A DNA stretch of 64,000 nt from Endobacterium cereale (lineage in GTDB: Bacteria; Pseudomonadota; Alphaproteobacteria; Rhizobiales; Rhizobiaceae): contig NZ_WIXI01000041.1 in assembly GCF_009617585.1 (NCBI RefSeq), forward strand, positions 1 to 64,000. The letters run 5' to 3'. The notes under the pieces were generated by a model, which searched no databases, had not been told where the DNA came from, and saw only the letters and a program-made list of their open reading frames with translations. The first letter of the stretch is position 1. Each line of letters opens with the position of its first letter. This document shows, one piece after another, positions 8,748-17,490 of the stretch. The position numbers were made by a program, and so were the translations under genes.

Positions 8748-9191
8748 CAGTAATCTCCTTGCTGGGCAGGCCTCTCATTGATGGACATGCGCGCAGAGTC
8801 AACATGTGAAGGCAATACGACATGTCCAGATACTTGTTGCAGAGTTAATGCGTTTTGGCCAATGAGTTTCCATCTCGAATATCCGAATACTCGAGATGGT
8901 CTGAAATCGTGCATGACATCGCCCAGTTTTCAGTTGCGCAAATGCGCGTCTTCTGAAGTATCCAGTTTGACAGGCGTGACTGCGCCATTCCGTTGGACTA
9001 TACTTCCTGGACTAAGGAAAAGACTTTGCTTCCCTGATGGATCTTGCGGGTCCGATGGCAAATGCAGTCGCGACTGGCCGGAAAAAAACGACGCATGAAA
9101 ATGCGTGTTCACCGGGCAACCATTGTTCCAAATTGTGGCTCTCGTCGCGCCAATGTGGATGACGATACTGACATATGGTGTATGAGGCGGC
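8748..9191. other. Intergenic region, no gene
   Basis: About 440 bases between the divergent syrB-like and J-domain genes. The base composition is more AT-rich than its neighbours. I see no coding potential, long repeat or convincing operator; promoters for both flanking genes must lie here. Confidence 0.4.
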
Positions 9192-9728
9192 ATGACCTCT
9201 GATACCAAAATCTTTGTCGGCCTCAAGCCGATCCGCAAGAAGGCAGGACCCGCGCCAGCAACTGCGGGACCACGGTGCCAATGGGACGGATGCGAAAAGG
9301 CCGGGACACATCGCGCTCCCGTCGGGCGTGATGGCGAAGGCCTCTATCTGCTTTTCTGTGTTGAGCATGTGCGGGTCTATAATGCCGGGTACAATTACGC
9401 GACTGGGCAATCCGAGGGACCGACAGCGCGTTATCAGAAGGAAGCAGTCTCGGGTGCGCGCGTCACGCAAGGGCAGGCTGCCCGCGCGGCTACGGAAATG
9501 CCGCTGCCCTCGACGCAACGCTCGGGATCGGCAAAGGCAGTGAACGCGCGCAAAAACGCAGCAGAGCGCCAGGCGCAGAAAGCAGATCTGCAGAAACGAA
9601 AACTGAAGGTTCTGGAAGCGCGCGCGTTCGAAACGCTGGGTCTTGCCGAAGACGCGAGCGCAGAAGACATCCGCCGTCGCTACAAAGAAAAGCTCAAGAT
9701 GCACCATCCTTTAGGATCCTCAAGCTGA
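9192..9728 (+). pseudogene. DnaJ-like protein with deleted J domain
   Basis: The protein starts MTSDTKIFVGLKPIRKK, carries CQWDGCEKAGTHRAPVGRDGEG and LFCVEHVRVYNAGYNY (Cys/His residues typical of these rhizobial J proteins), then enters a C-terminal J domain, FETLGLAEDASAEDIRRRYKEKLKMHHP. It breaks there: the HPD Asp is lost and the frame ends GSSS. In the next frame the DNA reads RILKLNGFC-stop, which matches the expected end of the family (…QAYQ-LLKQ-GFC). About 60 bases of the J domain, helices III-IV, are therefore missing out of frame. The product would not stimulate Hsp70. The N-terminal Cys region could still be made. Confidence 0.8.
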
Positions 9729-10368
9729 ATGGTTTCTGCTAAGCCTCACAACGACGGCTGAGCGGTTCGCGCATTTGGCTGCCGATACACATCCTGCGGT
9801 CGGGCCGGATCAGTATGGCTGACTGCCGGAGCAGTTTCTCCGGCATCCATCAAGGCCGTCGGCGGGGTCAACGAAGGCGCTTGTCATCATGATTGATCGA
9901 CAAGTCACGCCAGCTTGTTCGCATGATGTCAGCCATCGTCAGTCGAGCTTGGCGTGGGGCGTTTGCTGAGGCCGGTCATTCCGGGTGATGGCAGCGGTCG
10001 ACGCAGAGTTGTTGGCATCTGTGGCAACGTGCCGAACTGATAAAGCCGTTGTACCAAGCCGGAACTGAACGAGAGCAAGCCATTGTCGTGTTCCTTCACC
10101 TCACATGCAAGCGCTCCATAGGCGGGCTCGATGAGGCATGTCTGACCGGCAACCGGCTTCGCCTCGATCGTTATCCCGCAACGGCGATCAAGGATTTCTT
10201 GACCCCGGGCAGCTGTCGCTTTCCTCCTCTCCCACCCAACAAATCCTGTGACCTGCCGCCCTCCACGGTGTTGCGGCCCTATCGGGTGCGGTCCAATCGA
10301 TGCCGGTCTTTGCGACTGCCATCGAGGCCGCAATGGAGCGGCTCGAAACAGCAAAAGGAACGACGACA
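9729..10368. other. Intergenic region, no gene
   Basis: 640 bases with open frames on both strands, but none has a plausible start, composition or family. The last 100 bases (AGCAAAAGGAACGACGACA before ATG 10369) form the leader of the DUF736 gene. Confidence 0.4.
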
Positions 10369-10677
10369 ATGGCTACCATCGGCGCTTTCACTTCGAACGA
10401 AAACGGCTTCATCGGTTCGATCCGCACCCTCGCCCTCAACGTCAAGGCCCGCATCGCCCGCGTCGAGAACCCTTCCGAAAAAGGCCCGCAGTTCCGCGTT
10501 TACGCCGGCCCCGTCGAACTCGGCGCCGCCTGGCAGAAGACCTCCGAACAGGGTCGCGACTACCTCTCGGTCAAGCTCGACGATCCGAGCTTCCCGGCCC
10601 CGATCTACGCGACGCTGACGGAAATCGAAGGCGAGAAAGACCTACAGCTGATCTGGTCCCGCCCGAACCGGGACTGA
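10369..10677 (+). CDS. DUF736 family protein
   Basis: 102 residues: [75 protein letters not shown]. This is a full-length match to DUF736, a small beta-rich family very common on plasmids and integrative elements of Rhizobiales and often close to conjugation genes. Its function is unknown. The start follows AAAGGAACGACGACA. A strong terminator lies nine bases after the stop, so it is a single-gene transcript. Confidence 0.9.
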   Translation: MATIGAFTSNENGFIGSIRTLALNVKARIARVENPSEKGPQFRVYAGPVELGAAWQKTSEQGRDYLSVKLDDPSFPAPIYATLTEIEGEKDLQLIWSRPNRD

Positions 10678-10685
10678 ACAGGACC

Positions 10686-10706
10686 GGCCCCGCCAATGGC
10701 GGGGCC
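10686..10706 (+). terminator. Terminator after the DUF736 gene
   Basis: Perfect nine-base stem GGCCCCGCC / GGCGGGGCC with an AAT loop, then GCACCCGTTTTAAA. It is placed immediately after the stop of the upstream gene. Confidence 0.75.
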
Positions 10707-10846
10707 GCACCCGTTTTAAAGCTCATACAGTTGAAACCTACGGAGCGCCTCTACAGCTCTTGCTTTTAGAAACAGCGCGATCACAAATCTGCGCAGCGCC
10801 GGTCAAACTGCCGACCCAGCCGGAAGACATCAGCTCAAGAAAGCGA

Positions 10847-11113
10847 TCAGTGCCTGACGGCAGATACCGCTTTCCTCGGAGAATAGCCGCGGGTTCTCTT
10901 GCGGCGCATCAGGTCGAGGAAGAGCGTAACGGCGTCCATTTCGTTGTTGAAATAATGCGCCATCTCCTGTCCGTGTGTACCAATTCGCCCCCAGCGACGG
11001 CGCAGGCAAATTTCACCAAACAGTGTGCTTTCTATCGCGAGCGCATAAAATCGCGCCATGTTTTTTTGGCGATCGCTGCGCTCGATATAAATCCGGTAGG
11101 GTTGCGTGATCAT
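10847..11113 (-). CDS. WGR-domain protein
   Basis: 88 residues that are essentially one WGR domain: YRIYIERSDRQKNMARFYALAIESTLFGEICLRRRWGRIGTHG (written in two parts, RIYIERSDRQ and RRWGRIGTHGQ), then DAVTLFLDLMRRKRTRGY. WGR domains occur in PARPs and in MolR-type proteins and bind nucleic acid ends. The short stand-alone form is widespread in Rhizobiales with no known role. I start at MITQPYR (11113); a start at 11176 would add 21 poorly conserved residues. No ribosome site is obvious for either. Confidence 0.8.
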   Translation of the reverse strand: MITQPYRIYIERSDRQKNMARFYALAIESTLFGEICLRRRWGRIGTHGQEMAHYFNNEMDAVTLFLDLMRRKRTRGYSPRKAVSAVRH

Positions 11114-11278
11114 AACCGAGATTCGCGCATAGGGAATCTGCGGTCCAACGAGAGTTTTGAATCGATAACGCAACATCGATTCATTTTCGTGATGTCTTCC
11201 GCCAGGCGTTGCCGGCCATGCGGGTGACGATCGTGCGGTGGGGATTGGGGCCGCATGAACGTGATGCGGATCGACTGC

Positions 11279-12490
11279 TCACTGTTTTCCCGTTGGATGT
11301 GATGCTCGGCCTCCGACGAAAAACACCACTGCGCTAATGACAGCGACGAGTGCAAACAGTAGGAACATTGACGCTCCGCCAAACGCTGCAAGTGAGAACC
11401 CGCCAATCGCGGGCCCGAGAAAACTCCCCGCACTGCTGAGCGCATGCGCGCCGAAATAGCTGCCCCTGTTTGCATCAGAGGCTATCGTGTCCACCAGCGT
11501 AAACTCGGCACAGACAACAAGGACTTCGCCGATGGAAAGAGCGATCATCGACATCACGAGGACCGGCAAGGCCGGTGAGGTGACGAAGCCGATCTGACTT
11601 GCGCACAGCATGGCGCATCCGATGATGGCTCCGGCAAGGCCGCCTAGCCGCGCGACAAGCCGTCGCGCGATCGGATTGGCCAAGAGTACGACAACGCCGT
11701 TGGTCGAAATCAATATGGCAAATGTTTGCGGCGCATTTCTTGTCGTCGATATGAGCAAGGGTCCTACCGTTGCCTGCCAATGACTGAAGACAGAAACGGC
11801 AAGCATAGCGCCGCAGGTCACACAGAGCAGGCGCCTGTCGCGGAATGCGATCCGGATCGCTGGTAACGCGTGCGCGAAAGTTGTTGTTTTGTCGGAAGTT
11901 CGTTGCGGCGCCGGCATATCGACGGCAGCGAGCAGAAGAAGCAGAATGACGAAGATGGCGCCGGCGACTAGAAATCCTGCGGGCATCGCGGGGCTGATTG
12001 CAATGCCGATCATCGGACCGACCACCCAGCCGAAATTGGATGCGGTGTAACGCCAAGAGAAGTGTCTGAGCCGATGCTGCGCTTGTGAGTTATCGCTGAT
12101 GATCGCCCTCGATATCGGGGTAAACAGCGCGAGTGAGATAGCTGCGGCGGTGTAAGCGATGCAGTAGAGGAACGGATTATTGCCGACAAGGCCCATTGCC
12201 GTCACGCTGAATGACAACATTCCCAGGATCATCACCAAAACAGCTTTGCGTCCGATCGCATCTGACAATGCGCCGGCGAATGGAGCGCTTAGGGCGCCGA
12301 GCAACGGCCCGGTTCCGAGGACAAGGCCGATCACGCCAGGGCTCATTGCGAAATCCTGATGCAGGATGATCGCAACAAAGGTCAGGCTCGTGGCGCGTGC
12401 CACCGAAATGAGAAACGAGCCACCAATGACGAAAAGAACCGGTGCCGGTATGCGCGACAGGCACTGCAGAGCCCTTCGTAAATTCAGCAA
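11279..12490 (-). CDS. MFS transporter, probable small-molecule exporter
   Basis: About 403 residues with twelve hydrophobic segments and the MFS loop 2-3 motif GALSDAIGRKAVLV. It resembles sugar-efflux or drug-efflux MFS proteins (SetA-like), so export is more likely than uptake. I place the start at a TTG (12490) because GGAGGGCGCGACA lies directly before it; the longer frame to 12664 overlaps the divergent luxR-type gene and has a non-membrane N-terminus. The 95-base gap to that gene holds a short dyad CTGGA-TT-TCCAG near 12515. Its position suggests it exports, or clears, a compound linked to the adjacent LuxR-controlled operon. Confidence 0.8.
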   Translation of the reverse strand: MLNLRRALQCLSRIPAPVLFVIGGSFLISVARATSLTFVAIILHQDFAMSPGVIGLVLGTGPLLGALSAPFAGALSDAIGRKAVLVMILGMLSFSVTAMGLVGNNPFLYCIAYTAAAISLALFTPISRAIISDNSQAQHRLRHFSWRYTASNFGWVVGPMIGIAISPAMPAGFLVAGAIFVILLLLLAAVDMPAPQRTSDKTTTFAHALPAIRIAFRDRRLLCVTCGAMLAVSVFSHWQATVGPLLISTTRNAPQTFAILISTNGVVVLLANPIARRLVARLGGLAGAIIGCAMLCASQIGFVTSPALPVLVMSMIALSIGEVLVVCAEFTLVDTIASDANRGSYFGAHALSSAGSFLGPAIGGFSLAAFGGASMFLLFALVAVISAVVFFVGGRASHPTGKQ

Positions 12491-12585
12491 TGTCGCGCCC
12501 TCCGATCGGCCGTTACGATTGCTGGATTTCCAGGCCGATGGCCGTGGGAACCGACACCGGAAATCGCGCAGGAGGGAAAGATCAC

Positions 12586-13317
12586 GTGGCGGTAAACACG
12601 CGTTTGTCGAGGTCCTTGGCAATATTGCAGCCGGTCGCGCATTCCAGCGGGTTCGAGCCAGCACTGCGCGACATCGCCGCGATCTACGGACTGAAACACG
12701 CCACCTGTCTCGTCGTGCGCGCCGGTGGCGGAACTGACAGGTATCCGCTTTTCTTCACTACATATCCACGCAAGTGGGCGGACATCTATCTGTCGCGATC
12801 CTATTTCGAGATTGATCCGGTGGTCGATATCATCCGCTGGGCGCGTCTGCCGGTGGACTGGAGCCGGCTTCAAAAGACATCTCCGGCAATCGTTCGCTTC
12901 TTCGAAGAGGCGCGCCAGCACGATGTGGGGCTGAATGGGATGACTGTGCCGGTCAGAGGGCCGAATGGCGAACGGTCGCTGTTTTCGGTTTCCTCCGCTC
13001 AACCGGCGCGTGAATGGGCAAGGATCAGTGAGACCCATGGCCATGACTTCCAGATCCTTTCCCATTACATGCATGATAGGGTCATGTCCGTTGTCGACAT
13101 CTCGATGACCGCGACTGTTCGCCGGCTCTCGGCGCGCGAACGACAATGTCTCGAAGCCCTGGCGTCAGGGCTGCTCCCGAAACAGATCGCGGCGACGCTT
13201 CGCATATCGGAGAGCGCCGTCCGGCTTTATCTGCGATCCGCACGACGCAAGCTTGGCGCGACGACAAGCTACCATGCGGTTGCCAGGGCAAGCCTGTTTG
13301 AGCTGATCTCAGTTTGA
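12586..13317 (+). CDS. LuxR-family AHL-type transcription factor (orphan)
   Basis: 243 residues. The N-terminal autoinducer domain keeps the six family residues: Trp and Tyr in RKWADIYLSRSYFEIDP, the following Asp-Pro, Trp in VDWSRL, and Gly in GLNGMTVPVRG. The C-terminal GerE helix-turn-helix reads LSARERQCLEALASGLLPKQIA. The start is a GTG at 12586 behind AGGAGGGAAAGATCAC. No luxI lies beside it, although the plasmid's traI (54431-55057) makes an AHL. A lux-box-shaped palindrome follows 35 bases after the stop and precedes a three-gene operon, its likely target. It could respond to TraI signal, a chromosomal AHL or an exogenous signal. Confidence 0.88.
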   Translation: MAVNTRLSRSLAILQPVAHSSGFEPALRDIAAIYGLKHATCLVVRAGGGTDRYPLFFTTYPRKWADIYLSRSYFEIDPVVDIIRWARLPVDWSRLQKTSPAIVRFFEEARQHDVGLNGMTVPVRGPNGERSLFSVSSAQPAREWARISETHGHDFQILSHYMHDRVMSVVDISMTATVRRLSARERQCLEALASGLLPKQIAATLRISESAVRLYLRSARRKLGATTSYHAVARASLFELISV

Positions 13318-13351
13318 TTTGGTTCTATCGGCGCCAAAACCCTCGTCACGT

Positions 13352-13375
13352 CAATCTGGCGAAATTGCCAGATTG
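13352..13375. promoter_or_regulatory. Candidate lux box upstream of the unknown operon
   Basis: Perfect nine-base arms CAATCTGGC and GCCAGATTG around GAAATT. The inner part has the exact CTG-N10-CAG geometry of LuxR binding sites. It sits 115 bases before the ATG of the methyltransferase-like gene. It is not followed by a T run, so a terminator of the luxR-type gene is less likely. Confidence 0.6.
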
Positions 13376-13489
13376 TTGTGCCTCGTCCTCACATCCACAC
13401 TCCGCCTTTGCTCGCCGCCACCGAAAGGTTGGTGCCGCGGCTATCTGTTTTCGAGAACGTGATTGCCTTCCGGACCATAGGAGGATGCC

Positions 13490-14560
13490 ATGATGGATCC
13501 CGACCTTTTGCAGCGTTGGCGCAATGCCCCCAGACTGAACGATTTTTCTGCCTTCTTTGAGCGGACGGCGGCAGGACAAGGTGGTGCGCCGGATCTCGGA
13601 GAGCCACGCCTTGATCTCGGCCTGCTCGACTTCGATCTCGAGAGTGCCGTTTTTGCTGACACGCATAAGCGTCTGTGGGGGCCGTTCGATTTCCATTATT
13701 TCGCGAGCATTCCCTATCGCCTCGAAGAAGAATGTCGAATGGGGCCGGCGCTTGTTCGCACAGCGCTCGAGACATGGGCGCGCCACGCGCGGCCAGCCAG
13801 CATCTATACGCTCGGTACCGGCACAGGCTGTCTGGCCCGCACAGTGGCGCTTCTGGGTGCAGGCCGGATCGAGGCATTGTGCTGCAGCCCCACAGCGGCA
13901 AATCGGGAAGCATTCCTTGCCAACAGAGCAAGCGATCACGCGCATTTTCATCTCGGCCCGTTCTTCGAGCTTGATGCGGATCGATACGCCACCGATCCGG
14001 ACCTTCGTCGTTTCGCGGGCGGTTTCGACATCCTGTTCGAAGACACCACTTTCCAGATGTATGACCGCGACCGCGTCCGGCAGATCGAGTTCGTCTATCC
14101 CCGGATCAGAGCGGGTGGTCTGCTGATCCAGGTTCAGAAGCTTGCCCATTTGGACGCTGACGAATACCAGGCACGCGAACGCCAGAAAGACGACCTCTTC
14201 AAGTCGCGCTATTTCTCGCCCGTGCTGATCTCCGACAAAAAAGAGGAAGTGCTCGGCACGATGACCAACATGCAGGTCGATAAGGATGCGACTGTCGGCG
14301 CACTCAAATCATTCTTCCGTTATTCCGTTGCGACCTGGAACAGCGGGAATTTCTACACGATCATCTCTTCCAACTCTCGCGTCGCCATCATCGACTTTCT
14401 GTCGCTGCTCCTGAAACCGGCGATCCCACCGGCATTCAGCTATGCCGACCTGCCTGCCGTCTGGATCGACACTGTAACCGATCCGATCGCGCCCGCTCTG
14501 GCATGGCGCCGGCCGAACACGATGGATGGGCTTGCTGCCGATCAACGGCTGGCTTCGTGA
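13490..14560 (+). CDS. Class I methyltransferase-like protein, first gene of unknown operon
   Basis: 356 residues. YTLGTGTGCLARTVALLGAGRIEAL near residues 105-130 resembles SAM motif I of Rossmann methyltransferases; GGFDILFEDTTFQMYD and YPRIRAGGLLIQVQKLAH fit the later strand positions (motifs IV and VI). No catalytic motif tells the substrate. The C-terminal 130 residues are not family-typical. A strong ribosome site (TAGGAGGATGCC) precedes the ATG. It overlaps the next gene by about 35 bases. Context (LuxR-type gene, lux box, divergent exporter) suggests modification of a small molecule, but SAM use is an inference from the fold only. Confidence 0.75.
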   Translation: MMDPDLLQRWRNAPRLNDFSAFFERTAAGQGGAPDLGEPRLDLGLLDFDLESAVFADTHKRLWGPFDFHYFASIPYRLEEECRMGPALVRTALETWARHARPASIYTLGTGTGCLARTVALLGAGRIEALCCSPTAANREAFLANRASDHAHFHLGPFFELDADRYATDPDLRRFAGGFDILFEDTTFQMYDRDRVRQIEFVYPRIRAGGLLIQVQKLAHLDADEYQARERQKDDLFKSRYFSPVLISDKKEEVLGTMTNMQVDKDATVGALKSFFRYSVATWNSGNFYTIISSNSRVAIIDFLSLLLKPAIPPAFSYADLPAVWIDTVTDPIAPALAWRRPNTMDGLAADQRLAS

Positions 14561-15979
14561 TGTGGTTGACGCCATGATCGCAACATCTGCAGAAAGTGCG
14601 ACCCCTGAACAGGTCCGCCGTGCGCTGACGTCGTTGATGCCGCCGCTTGCCGATTACTGGTCCAGACCGCTCAGTGACTATGCGGCCTTCACCTACCAGA
14701 CCTCTGCTTTTCACTCGCCCTGTGCGGCACGCCTGTTTGCGATGGAACGGCTGCAGGATGTCGTCAGGCACGCTGCCTTGCGAGCCGGCTGCAGCCATGA
14801 AGACGCCGAAGGCGCCGCCTGCGAATTGCGTGCGTCGCCGGTGATGCAGACCGGCCCGCATTGTCTGTTGCTGTTCGAACCAGATGCATTTTACACCCAT
14901 TTGTTCAGTCTCATGGGGCTGCAGTCCCATGGGCGAAATTGGCATCTCGCCTATGCCGGGTCGACCATGTCCTTCAACGAGGCGGCCAAGAAGGGGCCCG
15001 GCTGGTTGCGGGTTGGAGGCGAAATCCTCAACGTGTTCGGACTATCCCGCAGCCGCATGGATGGTGGGAGCATTTGCTGCAGCAGCGGCCCCTTCCGCTT
15101 TGCCTTGACGAACGCAGCCGGCAAAAGTGCTCCAAATGCGTATGCCGCCCGTCTTCTGGCCCAACTGCCATCCTCAACATTTTCGACAGCATCCGAGGCC
15201 ATCAAAACCGCCAATGCAAGTTTGTGGAAGGCGAGCTTTCCGAGGGCGGCAAAGTTGTTGCAACTGGACGATTTCGACGTGGCGGACCTGATTGCCGATC
15301 ATCTCGATCATTCTGACTCGTTGTTGGCAACCGCGTTGTTTCGCGATGGTGATGCCGATTTTCTGCTGAATGCGATTGACGGTCTGAATGCCGGACCGTG
15401 GCGCGGCTGGATCCGCCGAAGCACGGACTTCTTCTGGCATGTGGGCAGAGACCGCATAGCACCGCTCGTGCTCGACGACGGTTGGCTTCGCAGCGTCAGC
15501 TCCTCTCATGTCTCGCTGGAATTCAAGCCGCACGTCTTAGCGCAAGCGCTGCGACAGCATGTGCTTCTTCCGAGCCTGTTCATGTCCTTTCTCGTTCTGT
15601 CGATATTGTCAGGTGTTCGAGCGCTCGGTGGATGCCGTCAGACCGTCTACCTCCCGCTGATGCGCCATCTCGCGGCCGGCTGGGTTGCGAGATCCGGTGA
15701 TAGGAATCTGCTTGTGGATCTCCGAAACGACATTCTGCCCTCCTTGTGGGGCATCGTGTTCTGCGTCGAGAAAATGCCGATCCGTACACGGAGTTTGAGC
15801 AAGTGCGCGACGTCGACGGCTGGCTGTCTACGTATGGCCAGATGCCACTCGCAGATGCCAGCGGGGATCTTGTCAGCTTTACCAGCGATCCCATCTGGGC
15901 ACAGATGTCACGTTCTCTGCTCGCTGGTGTCGTTGGGCCGGATAGTCCGGAGTGGGAGAGGTCCGGCTTCGGGCGATGA
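14526..15979 (+). CDS. Unknown protein, second gene of operon, frameshifted near 15750
   Basis: I do not recognise this protein. The main frame runs from 14526 (or ATG 14574) through segments such as GPHCLLLFEPDAFYTHLFSLMG, LPSSTFSTASEAIKTANASLW and YLPLMRHLAAGWVARSGDR to LPSLWG. At a G run around 15747-15750 the sense shifts by one base. The continuing frame, HRVLRRENADPYTEFEQV...DSPEWERSGFGR, ends at 15979 and overlaps the next start in ATGA. The corrected product is about 484 residues. Read unshifted, it ends at 15992 with a Ser/Cys-rich tail that looks non-coding. The tidy downstream coupling suggests the gene was recently intact, or that one G is missing from the sequence. Confidence 0.7.
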
Positions 15980-16383
15980 GTTCCGGCAATAGAGATGAGG
16001 CGTTCATCACGATGCAAGACGCTGCACGCTCGATACTGGATGCGATGCATGCGCAACCTATATCATTGCGCAATCAACGGTCCGTCATTGCAGGCCATGT
16101 TGCCACAAGCGGTAACGGGCGCAGAATATGGGCACTCGGTTTGCGCATGTCCGAAGTCAGGGAAACCAGAATGCAGTCACCTCAAGAGCTTCTCCACCTG
16201 ATGTCGACGATCGCCGAGCCTTGCGAAAGCATTCGTCGGAAAGCCGTCGATATGGCCGCGGGCAACGAGGAACCTGCGGATATGCGCCAGGCTTCCGCCG
16301 ACCTTGCGGCAACTATCGACCACATGTTCGAGATTGCCCGCTACATGCTGAAACACACTTCGGCTAAAGGTTCGCACGCGTGA
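15976..16383 (+). CDS. Small helical protein, third gene of unknown operon
   Basis: 135 residues, mostly helical, with no signal peptide or known domain. It starts MSSGNRDEAFITMQDAARSIL. Its ATG overlaps the stop of the corrected second gene (ATGA), so translation is coupled. The C-terminal half (MSTIAEPCESIRRKAVDMA..., DLAATIDHMFEIARYML) reads like a four-helix bundle. I cannot assign a function; a partner or chaperone for the second protein would fit the coupling, but that is a guess. Confidence 0.65.
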   Translation: MSSGNRDEAFITMQDAARSILDAMHAQPISLRNQRSVIAGHVATSGNGRRIWALGLRMSEVRETRMQSPQELLHLMSTIAEPCESIRRKAVDMAAGNEEPADMRQASADLAATIDHMFEIARYMLKHTSAKGSHA

Positions 16384-16493
16384 TGATTTCCTTCGTTGGT
16401 TCGAACAGGTGACGTCCGTTTTTTGAAATGTAGGGTATGGATGCACGGATTGCTCACAACGCTGCGTCTGATGAACGCGTGTCATGCGCTTGC

Positions 16494-16820
16494 CTATCCC
16501 GCGTTGCCGCACCGTTTTCGGCGAAGTCTCTGCTCATAATTGAGGATGCGCATCTGCCTGACGTCTTCTGCCAGCGCGAGCAGGGTCTTCATGATGGTGG
16601 TGTCGGTCATCATCTCAACCTTTCGTGCAATCTCATCGGCGACCTGCGCGGTTTCGATGTCGAAGACAGGACTGGTGCCTGTCTCGATCAAGAGCGATCG
16701 AAGGGCACGGGAGGTGGTGACGCCGCGCTCAATCAGGAGGCGCCGCTCTGCCGAAGACAGTTTCTCGAGGCCATTGGCGGCACGCACGCATTCGGCAACA
16801 AGGTCTGTGGTGATGCTCAC
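16494..16820 (-). CDS. Hypothetical protein coupled to SRAP gene
   Basis: 108 residues from a GTG at 16820, helical (LVAECVRAANGLEKLSSAERRLLIERGVTTSRAL), ending RRKRCGNAG. The GTG overlaps the SRAP stop in GTGA and is preceded by GAGGCAAC, so the two are translationally coupled. A longer frame extends upstream into the SRAP gene but would duplicate its sequence. No domain is recognised. Linkage to an abasic-site repair enzyme is the only hint to its role. Confidence 0.65.
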   Translation of the reverse strand: MSITTDLVAECVRAANGLEKLSSAERRLLIERGVTTSRALRSLLIETGTSPVFDIETAQVADEIARKVEMMTDTTIMKTLLALAEDVRQMRILNYEQRLRRKRCGNAG

Positions 16821-17488
16821 AGTGGGGTTGCCTCGGGCCTGCCGGTAAACGTCGATGCATTCACGTCCCTGGATACGCGATGAAATTCCAGACCCTCGTC
16901 GATATTGCATGTCTCCAGCAATTTCTTGGCGCGAAAACCTGAGGTCGCCGGATCCAGCCACTCACTAAAGACAGCCGGATCAAGCAGTGCAGGCTGCCGG
17001 TCGTGCAGTCGGGTCATCGGCGCGGCCGCCGGCATCGTGATGATGGTGCAACTGGTGATCCCGAGCTTGTCGTTGTGCGCCCAAAGGCCCGCAAACGAAA
17101 ACGGCGCACTTTCAGGCATATGGATCAGCCATGGATCCTTGCGTCCGTCGTCTGCATTGACGGTCCATTCATAAAAGCCATCGGCCGGGATCAGGCATCG
17201 TCGTGATTTGAAGGCATCACGAAACGCCGGTGATATGCCGATCCTTTCGATCCGGGCATTGAACATGGCGGCCCTCGGCATCTCTTTTGCCCAATGCGGT
17301 ACCAGCCACCATCGGGCCGTTTCCGCGACCTGCCGGCCATCCGGATCAGCGTGCACCATCAGCACGTCCTGGGTCGGCGCAATATTGTAGCGGGCCGCGG
17401 TATTGCGGCCGCGCTCCTTATCGCGATCGAGCTCATAGAGATGCAGAAATGCCGGCCAGTCCTGTTCAAACGTGAACCGCCCGCACAT
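16817..17488 (-). CDS. SRAP (SOS response-associated peptidase) family protein
   Basis: YedK/HMCES family protein, which forms a covalent thiazolidine link to abasic sites in single-stranded DNA and shields them. MCGRF at the start supplies the catalytic Cys2 once the Met is removed. ARYNIAPTQDV carries the conserved Asn, DGFYEW the Glu and RLHDRQPALL the His. The 223-residue length is usual. The start is fixed by the MCGR requirement. Its downstream partner overlaps by four bases. With dinB and the exonuclease it adds to a DNA-damage theme on the plasmid. No clear LexA box was found just upstream. Confidence 0.92.
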   Translation of the reverse strand: MCGRFTFEQDWPAFLHLYELDRDKERGRNTAARYNIAPTQDVLMVHADPDGRQVAETARWWLVPHWAKEMPRAAMFNARIERIGISPAFRDAFKSRRCLIPADGFYEWTVNADDGRKDPWLIHMPESAPFSFAGLWAHNDKLGITSCTIITMPAAAPMTRLHDRQPALLDPAVFSEWLDPATSGFRAKKLLETCNIDEGLEFHRVSRDVNASTFTGRPEATPL

Positions 17489-17490
17489 GC

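Noticed and set aside
9929..10618. Overlapping open frames on both strands upstream of DUF736
   Set aside because: Composition is Arg/Pro/Ser-rich and unlike a protein, starts lack ribosome sites, and the plus frame overlaps the DUF736 gene in another frame.
12515..12530. Dyad CTGGA-TT-TCCAG between the MFS and luxR-type genes as a second lux box
   Set aside because: Its spacing is CTG-N6-CAG rather than CTG-N10-CAG, so it does not fit LuxR geometry; kept only as a weak dyad.
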